Below, piece by piece: positions 33,498-44,530 of a stretch of DNA of 64,000 nucleotides (positions are counted from its first letter, which is position 1; every line of letters begins with the position of its first letter). This DNA comes from Dipteris shenzhenensis (Eukaryota; Polypodiophyta; Polypodiopsida; Gleicheniales). A model generated the notes under the pieces. The model saw only the letters and a list, made by a program, of their open reading frames with translations. It did not search any database and had not been told where the DNA came from. A program made the position numbers and the translations under genes. The stretch lies in the NCBI GenBank assembly GCA_047967505.1, contig CM106538.1; one strand, 5' to 3'.

Positions 33498-34338
33498 CTG
33501 GTATGATAGCATGGTATTTACACAATCATAGAAGCGTTCATCAGAAATCGGCTTTCCAACAATTTCTGAAGGAAGAAGAGATAACGCCAAAGCAGCCTGC
33601 AAATTCAATACCCATGAGACTGCCTTTTAGTTCTCTCTTTCATAATTTTGTCAAAAAAGAAAATTTGTGGTGGCAGAATGTTACCTTCAAACCCTCTGAA
33701 GAGCAGTCAGAAATTGGCCAACCATGATCTCTTGTAGAGAAAGGCCAGGCACCTTTAGAGATATGCCGGTACCAGTATTGCAGATCTCCTGGGCAATCGT
33801 CTAGAACCTTCAAGTTACAACTCAAATTTAGTCAAAAGAAGGCTACGTAGTCAGGAGTGGATTTCAAAAGTACAGTGCAGGCAACGAATTTTGAAATTCC
33901 AGTGATTTCCAATTTCCAAAATCGTGATAACCAAGTAGGTAACATCTAGCTCTATTGTTGTGAGAAGTTTGACATAGACACTTGATTAAACAAACCACCT
34001 GAGTTTTCTCTATATAATAATGTGCCTTCTTTAACATAGGTCCACATTCATCAAGAAGCTCTGTGGAAATCAGAGCTTGAACAGCAAAGGCAGTATCCCA
34101 CAACTGACTGCCATTGTAACCCTGCACAATCACAAACAAGTCAAGCCGAAATTTCTATAGAAGCACTGCGACATGATAGCTCAGCATCCAAGAATCTTAA
34201 TACTCACATAACATGCAGTTTTACCTGCATTTTCATGCCATCTTCAGCAATCCATAAATAGTCCAAAAGCCGTGGCAAATGAAATTTGAAGGCCTCTGAA
34301 TTCGGGTCCTCCACCCAACAGCAAAGCATGTTCAAGAC
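33498..34338 (-). CDS. Oxidosqualene cyclase (cycloartenol synthase-like), four consecutive exons
   Basis: Minus-strand exons with matching AG/GT borders: 34338-34225 ([17 protein letters not shown]..., 38 codons), 34121-33999 ([17 protein letters not shown]..., 41), 33807-33685 ([19 protein letters not shown]..., 41), 33596-33498 ([20 protein letters not shown]..., 33). They are contiguous in the family protein, in frame and without stops. They cover the centre of the enzyme including the catalytic acid motif, which reads DCSSE instead of the usual DCTAE; the protonating Asp is kept. The preceding exon is at 50183-49995. The following exons are missing: the rDNA block begins 74 bp downstream of the last exon. 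Whether the locus makes functional enzyme cannot be told; as arranged here it could not. Confidence 0.9.
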
Positions 34339-35556
34339 CTTAAATTCAAGAAACTAGTCAGTAGGTCGATCGCACACAGCCTTTCACAGCGAACACTAAT
34401 TTATTGCAGCCTTTAAAAATTCAAGGCTGAAGCTGAGCATACCTAATTTATATTTAAAACAATCAAGCCATAAAAAAGAACAAACTCGCATTCAACTTCA
34501 ATATATCTTGCACTTTAAAAACTCTATATGCGTCCATGGAGATTCTTTTTCCCTTCAGATATTCATTCTCAGATCAAATTATCCTGCAGTAAACCACAGC
34601 CACTTTTTAATTCATAAAGTTTAACCATTCCAAGAGACTAGTACCATGCAAGGCCCCAACTTTATCATGAACGTTGGGGCTTGTTGCTGTGTACATGAAA
34701 ATATTGACTCCAAACTATTGACCCTAATGCATGTTCTGCTACCAGAGGACATTGACAAATACAACCAAGGACCTGAAGATACCACCGCTCGAACGGACTC
34801 TCGCCTGGTAAGCTCTACACACTCACCACAGATACAGCTGCTAAAAAGTGCCTCTTTCACCGCTGCATCTCCAAAAAGTTGAGCCTCTCCTCACTAATTC
34901 GCAGGCCACGTCAAGAATGCTTCCTCAGCCATGCACATCAATCTGCCACACGTATGTATGGCCACCACATCCATGATGGATGCATGTGGGAGTATGTTAT
35001 TACAATTTAGAAAGGGAGCTAAAGAGGAATGTGGAATGAGAGATGGAGGCAAGACATCACAAAGCAACACATAGTTTCTATTCTTCATAAAGAGAATACA
35101 AGTCACGGAGATGTCTCACACACTCATGTACAAGACCTTAAATGGGCAAATGGAGAAGTTCACTTGTCCTTTACTAAGCATACCGCCTCCAAGTGTCTCA
35201 CATGCAAGGAGGTACTTAAAATTGCTTGCCACATAGCACTCGCATGTGCCTCAAGCATTGCGTATGACTGAACCTTAGATATCACTCAGAACGTATCTCC
35301 CACATAGAATCACTAAGTATAGATGCTATGATCATCCATTTGTCAACACTCTCTCTTGATCAAGCATCCATACCACGCAGGGTGTGCTTGATCGAGGAAT
35401 CACTTAGTACTCACTAAAAACTTGTTAGATCACAAAGAAATGTAAAATCATATAGTTTACAATATACTTTCAGAACAAGCAAGGTTGGCTTCATGGTTGG
35501 ATGAGGTGTCCTTACGATTAACCTTCTCATCTCGTTGCTTCTTGTGGCACTCCTTA
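34339..35556. other. Cyclase intron, no gene recognised
   Basis: AT-rich. A short hairpin (GGCCCCAAC ... GTTGGGGC, about 34652-34680) lies at the start of a 78-codon open frame without recognisable similarity. Confidence 0.5.
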
Positions 35557-36247
35557 CATATTCAAAGAAACAATCAAGAGGCCGCATTTAATTGACCAAA
35601 TACATGTCGAAGACTTTCCCAAGCTTCGTGTCTCCTCCAAGATGAGAGCAGTAGCAGCATCACTAAGAGTTGAGGTAGATTGATTTACTACCGCATATAG
35701 ACACACATGCTTCATAAGTCTCAGGCATGCTAGCAAGAAGAACAAACACAGCTTCTTCATCACCTAAGGTCACCCCAACATTAGCAAGTTGACTCACCAA
35801 GGCATAGAGATTGCCAATATGTTCGGCCAATTTCACACCTTTATTCATTTTGAGGCGATATAGGCTCTTTCAAAGAAACAATCAAGAGGCTGCATTTACT
35901 TGACCATATACATGTCAAAGAATTTCCCAAGCTTCATGTGAAGAACTTGCTAAAGCAACTTGACCTATGCGAGAATCTGCCAATCCAAAGACAAAAAAGA
36001 CGAGTGCCTTAATGTCCATGGTCACCCACGCTGCCAAGTCTTCAGGACGACGAGCAGATGGCTTCTTGTCGGCTCCGGATACAATCCCCCACATGTCTCT
36101 CTCGATTAAACCCATCTTCATCTTGACAGGCCAAGTGTGATACTTTGTTCCATCAAACCTATCCTTCTTGTCAAAATAGTTTCCTTCGGAGCCATTTGAA
36201 GCTTCACTAAGATTATGGTTGTAATTGAAACTATGAATTACACACAA
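35557..36247 (-). pseudogene. copia gag fragment
   Basis: The frame 36247-35915 has the copia gag pattern FDGTKYHTWPVKMKMGLIE, then AWVTMDIKAL and SSSHEAWEIL. A separate frame (35848-35663) continues with KLAEHIGNLYALVSQLANVG and MPETYEA. Part of it is repeated: 35559-35640 and 35871-35945 are nearly the same sequence. No LTRs were found, so it is an orphan fragment in the cyclase intron. Confidence 0.75.
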
Positions 36248-37159
36248 AAAGACACAAGGTCTTCACTTTCGAGGGGGATGTTTAGATCAATAGAAGCTAG
36301 GAAAATTTTCACCAAGAAATGCTCACAAAGGGCTTAGTCATGTTTTAATTGACTTGACAATAAGAACTTTGGAAAAGGGGGCTCATTAATCTGCCACTAG
36401 CCAAGTGTCAAACAGAGAGGGTCTTAGCCAAAACCTTAGCAAAACCATGTGGAAGAAAACAAAGAGGAAAATCCATCGCGGCTGCTATTGGAGAGAGGTT
36501 TGTTGCAGAGATATGTCGTCGTGCAGATTTCCATGAACTCAACATGCATAGTAGGCAAGGAATTTCGAAACGCCAAGTTTCAACACGCGTTTCAGAGTTT
36601 CGAAAACGTTTCGGGTAAACCCAAAACGCCTGTAAAAACGTTTCGTGCATAATAGGGCATTTAAATTTATTTTTTTTCCAAAAAATTAAAATATTTTAGA
36701 TTATTACCACCAGAAGTCCAATACTTAAAATAAACTCAGTCCAATACTTAAAATAAACTCATGAAACATAGTGCACAGACATATGATGTCATTTAGAACT
36801 TGAAATTGGATAATTGAAACATATTACTATATTCTAAATCAGAAAATAAACAACACATCATTGTAGATTCAAGCATCAATGCCAAATGGTCATATAATAT
36901 ATTTCAAGAATCAGAATTGAAAAAGATACATGAAATCATGAATCATGATGATTCATGACCATGTATCACATGAGTCATAACAAGATATTCACAGCTGAAA
37001 TGATGCTAAAGCCTAATTGGCACTTGGAGTACTCAGTACATTGAAATATGAAAGTAGCAAATACTAGATAGTAAATACTTATGATCAATCCAAAAAGCTG
37101 AATAGAATCAAGTCAAGAATGAAAAATGAAGACAAAGATATGTGCTCATGAGTCGAGTC

Positions 37160-37528
37160 CATAGTCACAAGAAACGTTTCGTTTGTTTTGCCGTTTCGCT
37201 GTTTCGACAAGTTTCGTTTCGTTTCGTTTCGTGTTGTCAGACGAAACGGATAGGTTTCGAATTGATACTTAATATATACCCTTATAGGTACAAAAAGATA
37301 TGTTATATTTAAGTTAGAGTGAACAAAGAGAAATATAAAGTCAAGATACTAAAAGGAAATTCAAAACATAAACACCTTGGATTCTAGAAAAAACGGGGCA
37401 AAAATGTTTATTTTGATTTGGGCGAAACAAAGGTTTCGTTGAGAGCGTTTCATCCTATTTCGAAACGTTTCGTCTGTTTTGCGTTTCGAGGTTTCGAAGA
37501 GGACGAAACGGGTTTTCATGTGACTATG
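37160..37528. mobile_element. Nested 369-bp hAT-like MITE
   Basis: Perfect 10-bp inverted ends CATAGTCACA (37160-37169) and TGTGACTATG (37519-37528), flanked by the exact 8-bp duplication GTCGAGTC (37152-37159 and 37529-37536). Both subterminal regions are packed with CGTTTCG/CGAAACG, as in the surrounding hAT element, and the ends share CATAGT with it. It has no coding capacity. It probably used the same or a sister transposase. Confidence 0.88.
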
Positions 37529-37544
37529 GTCGAGTCCTTCGTCA

Positions 37545-37850
37545 ATGGTCATGACTCATGCCTGCAGCCTCATGAGTGACTGAGTCTCCCTCGACATCCT
37601 CACTAGCAATAGATGACTCCTCAAATGTGTCAGACTCATCATCTGCTACAGGTGGTGCAACACTCGTACTAGCATTTGATGCAAGTGGTGCAACACTGGT
37701 ACTAGCCCTCTGAGAAGATCATGTCGCATGAGATGGAGCTGTAATCTCCTCATAGAGCATGGAGTAAATGTCTCTCTCCTCCTGAGGAATGTCTGAAACA
37801 TCCTAAGTTTTTCCCAAGTAGCCTTTAGTGGCTGCAGCTCCCTCTTTGAA
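37545..37850 (-). pseudogene. hAT transposase C-terminal tail remnant
   Basis: Minus-strand frame with DIYSMLYEEITAPSHA, a Ser/Thr/Ala-rich stretch, and ADDESDTFEESSIASEDVEG ending at a stop near 37548. It is an acidic, disordered tail such as follows the hAT dimerisation domain. The dimerisation domain itself is not visible. Assignment rests on position within the hAT ends and orientation. Confidence 0.5.
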
Positions 37851-40800
37851 CGCCTAAACAGACTCCTAACCTACATCGATCACATACCACTTATAGAGGA
37901 CCGTGCTGCCCTGATTAGTCGCACACTCCACGAGGCTGCCCTCCAAATCTTTCCCCACACCACATGGTCCACTAGACCACCACCTCCTGGTTCTGTACCC
38001 TACAACAATTGGTCTGATGCGGAGTGCAAGGCTTATCACCGACAACTCCGATTTGAAACCAGATGTCCCCTCCCGAACACACCAGACAAGGTACGCAAGT
38101 ACCGACGTCTCGTACGTCGGAAGAAGCAGGCACTTCTTCGTCGAAATAAGGAGGAGCTGCTGCACATCTTGTACAGCAGCAACTCTAAGGATTTTTGGCG
38201 GAGATTCCTTGAGCGTAGGTCCCCATCACCCCTCACCAACACGAGAGTCTGGCACACGTATGCACACCATCTTTATGATGTCCCACACCAGCCCACTCCA
38301 GATCTCATACACACACCTCGCCCCACCACTTGCACGTTGTTCACCAGAGGGGGAGTCAAGGACACGACATTGAAACTGCACAATGGCCAAGCGAAGGATC
38401 ACGAGGGGCTATGCACTGAGTTTATCGCATATGGAACCGACACGTTAGCCCCGATCCTAGCAAAGTTATTCAATGACGTTGTTTGCCTTGGCTTCCCCCG
38501 CACCTCGACACTCAACACCATCACCCCCATCCACAAGGCAGGGGATCCCATGGACCCGAGTAACTACAGGACTATCATGATTGGACATGTGATGTCCAAG
38601 ATCTATGCAGCTGTATTAGATGCACCGGTCAGCCTATTCGCACAGATGAGAGGGCTCAGAGCAGAGGGTTAGACCGGTTTCAGGCGAGACCATGGGACTA
38701 TGGATCACATACTCACACTCAGGAGTGTCATTGACAAGGCCAGATCATGGAAGGAGAGGGTATATTATTGCTTTGTTGATTTTTGCAAACCCTTTGCACA
38801 GTACCTCGAGCTCGTCTCATCACTTGCCTACAGACACTGGGATTTGATCAGGAGATCATCTGGGCAGTCATGGCACTGTATGAGAGAGTCTCAAGCCGAG
38901 TTCGGATAGGCGCAGGTTGGCCAGATGAGATCCTGAGTACCATGGGGGTCAAACAGGGTTGTCCCTTATCACCGACCCTGTTTGGCCTCTACATCGATGA
39001 GCTTGAGACTTTCATGGGGGCGTTCGGAGGGACCGGTTGCTCACTTGCCGAGATCATCATCAAGATTCTTCTTTATGCAGATGACGTGGCACTCTTGTCG
39101 TCCACACCCGAGGGGCTCCAGCAACACCTGGATGCACTGCAGACTTTTTGTTTATCCCATGATTTGGAGGTCAACCTTGGCAAGACCAAGGTCATGATCT
39201 TTAACACCTCTCGAGCAAACATGCAACGGAAGCAGGTTACTTTTACTTTCGGTGGGTCACCAATTGAGATCGTATCCTCATACACTTACTTGGGGGTCAT
39301 CTTCTCCGGCCCGATCTTCACGATGAGACCAACGATGCAGGCTAGACTGAGCAGGGGATACGCCTCACTAGCTCGGCTAGAGAGACAATGCTTTCACTCC
39401 CACTTCCAGGACCCTCGGACCAAGGCTCTTCTCTTCGACTCCTTGGTCCGACCAGTCGGTATGTATGGCAGCCCTTGTTGGGGGCCTGACATGTCAGAGA
39501 TAGAGTGGACACGGGTGGAGCGCCTGCAGTCCTCATGCTCTCACAGATGATCCGAGGGAAACCGTATGTACCACATCACATCATTCACGCCGAGTTTGGT
39601 GCTTCTCCACTCCAGCTAGATGCAGCCTTTCAAACCATCACATATCTACACCGGGTTAGATCATATGGGGACTGCACATCAGGGAGACAGAGGTTGCCAT
39701 GGTTGGCTATCGATTCCTCCATGAGGTTGGCAGCAGAGGGAGACGAGCGATGCTGGTATGCACGGACTCACAAATGGTTTGTGAGACTAGAGTTCCACAT
39801 CGATAGGATATCTCCTTTTCAGGACAATTTAGATGCCCCTCCGGTACTCCCACCTACCATCCCGATTGGGCCACACACCAACCAGGTCATTCGAGAGGAT
39901 CTCATGCAGCTACACACCTTTAGGACCTGGTTGGAGCCGAGGGAGCTCCCAGTGAAGCTGAGTTTCTACACAGATTACTGTCTTCGTATTTCGGAGGAGG
40001 AATTCATCACACCACCGGGGTACACTGAGCTTCATATGCCTCACTCACTACGGATCTCCATCGGACAGTTTCGGGTATCATCACACCGCCTCCGCATAGA
40101 GAGCGGCAAAGCAGAGGGGATTCCTAGGGAGCATCGCTTATGCATATTGTGCAACTGTCAGGAGATTGAGTCGGAGGAGCATTTTATTTTCAGGTGCCCA
40201 GTGTACTACGAGATCCGAGATCGCTACCACTGCCTCTTCAGAGACGGCTCCAGGCTCCTTTCCAAATTCCTCGCCTACCCAGATCAAAGATGCCTCGCGG
40301 CCTTCATTCACGAGGGGGTCCGACACAGAGAGTTCTTACTCAGGCGACGAGGCTTGGCCACATCATCAGACACCTCTCATAGCAGGATCACAGGGTTCTT
40401 CCCATCGAGTGACATTCATCGTCCAGTCTCTAGCCACAGACGTGACAGAGACCCTGACCCGACGACCACAGCACGACACACGAGACATCGAGGGGGGGCA
40501 CAGATCACTCTGGGGGACCTCCCGTCATTGTTTAGACCCGAGATACGTCCCATGGGAGTCACGGTGGCTCTAGTCTTGTGTCGAGTCTCGTCCAGGAGAC
40601 CGAGACGCACAGCACACCTTGACGGGCGCCAGCGTCCCATCAACCAGCCAAGGCAACATGACATACGGAGGATTCCGCTCCGCTCCAGTCCTTTTCTTTT
40701 CTTTTCATTGTTACATCCAGATGTATTTGATTATGTATAATCAGACTTAGGGTTCAGGACGGGTGATGATGCTTGTTTCAGTAGCTCCACCCTTACTCTG

Positions 40801-40880
40801 ATTTGTATCAGGTTTTCTTTCAGTCTCATAGACCCATCGGTCTTCCGAAGACTCTAATAAAATTTATTTCTTTCTTTTCT
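37851..40880 (+). pseudogene. LINE-B copy inserted in the hAT transposase
   Basis: A 5'-truncated copy that starts in the endonuclease-RT linker and retains the RT. Blocks in order: KDTTLKLHNGQAKDHEGLCT, NYRTIMIGHVMSKIYAAVL, GFRRDHGTMDHILTLRSVID, VKQGCPLSPTLFGLYIDELE, LLYADDVALLSS, VNLGKTKVMIFNTSRA, SYTYLGVIFSGP. The C-terminal zinc motif is CILCNCQEIESEEHFIFRC. Disruptions: TAG at 38670-38672 (CAG in the sister copy), frameshifts near 38800 and 39530. The 3' end has the family signature and a T/C-rich tail at about 40860-40885. It is the best preserved LINE-B RT in the window. Confidence 0.88.
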
Positions 40881-40899
40881 CCAAAGACTCATTTTCCTT

Positions 40900-41495
40900 G
40901 CGCAAGGTGTGATAAGAGGGGCCATCCCACTCACAACTTATATGCGTGATATGGATCTTATGGCCCTTTTCCAAGCAGGTGTGCGTGCAATGTTAAAAGA
41001 CATCCCACACTGAATGAACAGCTTTGTTAATTGACTAGTTGCCTCATTCATGGCAGCTTTTTGCATCCCTGTCTTCAAATGCCCTTGCTTATAAACATGC
41101 ATAGTAGTCCTCTTGGCTCGAGGTGCTGGCTTGAACTATCACCAATACCAACAACATTACTGGGCTCTTCTCCCTCCAAGTCCTCTGTGTTTGTGCGAGA
41201 TCTCTCGGATACTACATTACCTGAATCTCCTTGAATGGATTCCCAATTCGGGAGTTCATGAATGGGGATTCATGTTACCTTAAACTTCCACCCTTTTAGT
41301 TAGTTGAAAATTTCTTCAGTAACCTGCTTACACGCACCAGCACCAAATCCTGAGGTGTGAGAGAAATGTGCCTTCAGCCTGGTTCCACTACCAGTATATG
41401 GCTTGTCACATAACTTGCACTTCCATTTTTGGGCACTTGAGCCACCATACGCGGACTCCAAAACAACATTATCCCATAGTGCATCACAAGTCATC
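40900..41495 (-). pseudogene. hAT transposase N-terminal remnant (BED zinc finger, start of DUF659)
   Basis: Starts with MTCDALWDNVVLESAYGG at 41495, right after a 3' splice site (TTTTGCAG, about 41505-41512), so a leader intron is likely. The BED finger reads KWKCKLCDKPYTGSGTRLKA followed by HF and a distal Cys. After a stop (frame ends at 41300) shifted frames give KTGMQKAAMNEATSQL and FIQCGMSFNIARTPAWKRAI, the hallmark entry into the hAT catalytic region (Fn-h-ARTP type). The LINE-B insertion begins just beyond. BED fingers bind the subterminal repeats; the catalytic DDE part is not found. Confidence 0.8.
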
Positions 41496-42109
41496 TTGCT
41501 GCCTGCAAAATCCCAAAAAAAAAAGGCCTTGATGCAGGAAGTGTGAAGAATTTCAAGTGGATGCATAACTAGGTAGCTTGAACTTACCAAGATGGCAAGC
41601 TGCAAGCAGCAAGAAGTAGGTGGAGGCCCGAGGGAGAATCGAGATGCAGCCTGCGAGGGCTGATGAATAGCCTCCTTGTACGGGCTGTACGGGGAACTTG
41701 CACGGCCAAATCGTACGGCCTGTTCCGTACGGACTAGTGTACGGATGGACAGGGTCTGTGAGGCGTGTGCGGTGTACGGACGCCTTCAATTGACGCTTTG
41801 ACGGATCATACAACGATTTGACGCGCAGAGAGTTCATACGGCGGCGAAATCGTGGCATGATGCTGTTTTCCAAAAAACGATGCAATTTTGGGGCTTTTGA
41901 CACTTTGGGGTTTTTTTGGGTGGCCCGAAACATGGGTTTCATCCCCGAAACGTTTCCGAAACGCTTCTTGAAAACGTTTCATACGTTTCGCGCAGGCCTG
42001 AAACGCGTTTCGGGCCTACTATGTCAACATGCAGTCGTACAACCTTGCTGCTTCTGAGAAAACAACGGAGAGAACAGCTACGAACAGTATTTAGACGACT
42101 ATGATGATT

Positions 42110-44530
42110 ATTTTTTTTCCAAGAAAGAGACTTCTATTAAGTAAGAGAAAAAAACTGCAAGAGCAAGCTCAAAGCGGAATACATCATGAAATCATGAGGA
42201 TAAATAAAAAACCCCCTCAGAGTGAGGTGGAAAACAACCAAGGCTGAGGCTAAAAGTGCCACCTCAACCCTGTAGTAGTCTCAGAGAAGAAAGAAGAATC
42301 CTTTCATTCCCTAAAGAAAGAAGCCCTCCTATCTGAGGCTGCACGGGAGTCTCCTTGCATACCCGTCCATACGGCCATCAAAGTATGTACGGTGTCTGTC
42401 CAGATACTAGCCAATGTGTGCGAGGGATGAACCTGAGTGCCCTCCAAAGCCTCTGTGCATCTGGCTCTCCAGATATGCCAGGATGCTATGCTCGCTAGAA
42501 TCTCCCAAGAAGTATCCACAGAGGCATGTACAGCTGTAAAAGGAAGGTGTGGTACCACATCCAATGAACAGGACTCAGTCTGATGGCGTCGAACCGAAAT
42601 GGCCCGAGAGGAGTCAAATCTCTCATAGAATACCTGAGGCCCTGTAAGAGAAAGCCAAGCCACTGAACCCCATGTCATAAAGAATGGGGAGTGGGCAAAG
42701 TGACTGAAAATCTTAGCTACCCCCATCCAAATCATCCTCGCCTATCTGCAATCCCATAAGCAATGCTGAATAGTCTCCGAAGCAGAGAGGCAGCGAGGGC
42801 AAGTAGGGTCGGCTCCGAACCTTGACCTCCAAAGGTTCACTGCAATCCCACCATGGATAGAGAGCCAAAAGAAGATAGTGAGCTTTCTATTCCTGTGGGA
42901 TTTCCAGAGTCTCCTCCAGAAGCACCTCTGCAGATCCGCAGTGATATCAAATGTCTCCCAATGAGGAACTCTGGAAGGTCTCCAACCTCTACTACTGAGC
43001 TGAAATCTCCTGGCATTACTGACCGTGTAACGAAAGAAGGGGATGCTCTTCTCTCGATGCCCTGCGTCAATCCACTCCCACTCTCCGGGGTCCCACTGCA
43101 AATACCTGATGGGAACCCCCCCATAGAGTCAAAGCCTCCAAGACCCGGTGGAGAGTAGCCGCGGGTCTAGGTCTAGGAGCCACTCTAAATCTGATCCCTG
43201 CACCAAAAGACCTACAACCCTGATAGGCTGAAAAGCAGACTCAAGCAAGATGTCCTCTGTGGACCTGAGCAATCTGCCACCATCCTGGACACTAAAAACT
43301 AAAGCATCCTCCTGTGCATCTCAAAAGGCCAAAACCTGAAGCGGAACACCGCCTCTCGTAAAAGTACCTGCCCAAGTGGAGGAAGTGAGTGGCATATCAT
43401 CTATGTCTACCCAAACCTCTGAAAGGGCTGCCTCAATCTGCAAGATCCTCCCTGCACTCCCTCTGAGATGTCTTGTCAACCTTGATTTGGTCTCCTCTGG
43501 AAGCCTGCGGAAAGCTTTCCAAGACCCCATAGATGATGCAGGTCCCCTCTCCCACCTAGACCACTGCATGTAGAGTGAGGCACCCAGTGGTCTGCCATGA
43601 TCATCTAAAATACTGTCATTCCACATGATGGGTTGCCTATCAATCTCTTCACGAGAGGAAGGAGGGATCCTCCGAAGAGTGCTTCTGAGACTGGCCCAGG
43701 CTTTTAGAATGGCAACCATGAGAGGGGACGAAGGTGATCTGAGGTGTGCTGTGGTGAAGATCCACCTAACACTGCTCATCCAGTCTCCTCCTGAAGAAGG
43801 TGTGCACCTCTGTATGCTGCTAATAAGAAAGTCCTTCCACGGTTCCTACCCAGGCATAAGTCCCTGCACCACCATCTTGCAAAGTAAAGCTCTGCACTGT
43901 AAATCTGGATCAATAATATTGAGACCCCCTTCCTGTGTAGGGAGGATGAGGGTCTCCCAAGCCACCCAGGCTAAGGCATCTGCTGTGCCATCAAGCCCAC
44001 TCCAAAGAAAGTTTCTGATCGGTCTTCTGAGCTGAATGATGCAATCCCTAGAACGGCACCAACATGAACAAACAAACCAGGCCGTGGCCAAGAGGACCTG
44101 GTTGACCACCACAACACTAGAGGCAAGATCCAGCTTAGCTGAGCTCCAAAAAAGAAGCTTCCTCCTAATGCTCTCCAAAACGGGAGCAAACTATTGCGTG
44201 GAAGAAATATCCAAGCCCACCTGGCAGCCCAAATACCTGATAGGCACACCCCTCTGAACCCAAGTGAATCCTATGTCAAGCCCCCAAACTGGAGTGTCCT
44301 CATCACTGATCCAAAAGCCATTGAATTTATGCCAATTTATCTGCGCCCCTGCCGCCAAGCAAAATAAATCCAATGCTGTCCTGAAAGAAGTGAGCGTCTG
44401 TGGAGTGGCATCCAAGTAAACTATTGTGTCATCTGCCAACTCACTGTCAAGTAACTCCTCTTCCCTTCTGATGGGAAGTCTCAGCCCAAAGATGTCAGCT
44501 TGAGATCTAACATAGATACTCATAGGATTA
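42110..44530 (-). pseudogene. LINE-A copy, 5'-truncated (ORF2 C-terminal half)
   Basis: Begins inside RT with RSQADIFGLRLPIRREE, then the catalytic box as LADDTIVYLDATPQTL, AAGAQINWHKFNGFWIS and VPIRYLGCQVG. Separate frames continue with IRNFLWSGLDG and EGGLNIIDPDLQCRALL, and a C-terminal zinc motif CPRCLSASETIQHCLWDC. Tail frame 42735-42304 follows, then a 3' UTR and an A run (T8 at 42112-42119 on the plus strand). Several stops and shifts. The hAT right end lies 86 bp beyond its tail. Confidence 0.85.

Larger units (their letters stand above)
36547..42023 (-). mobile_element. hAT DNA transposon (5.5 kb) with nested insertions
   Basis: Terminal inverted repeats CATAGTAGGC (36547-36556) and GCCTACTATG (42014-42023) are flanked by an exact 8-bp duplication TCAACATG (36539-36546 and 42024-42031), the size made by hAT transposases. 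Both ends carry clusters of CGAAACG/CGTTTCG motifs (36563-36650 and 41925-42012), the expected subterminal transposase-binding repeats. A hAT transposase N-terminus lies on the minus strand near the right end. A LINE-B copy (about 37851-40880) and a 369-bp MITE (37160-37528) are nested inside; without them the element would be about 2.1 kb, so part of the transposase has also been deleted. Confidence 0.88.

Noticed and set aside
34646-34882. A 78-codon frame with a hairpin at its start as a gene or RNA element
   Set aside because: Lies in the cyclase intron without supporting motifs; the hairpin stem is only 8-9 bp.
37840-40880. Reading the LINE-B inside the hAT element as hAT cargo genes
   Set aside because: It is a typical 5'-truncated LINE-B with the family 3' end, on the opposite strand to the transposase, and interrupts the transposase.
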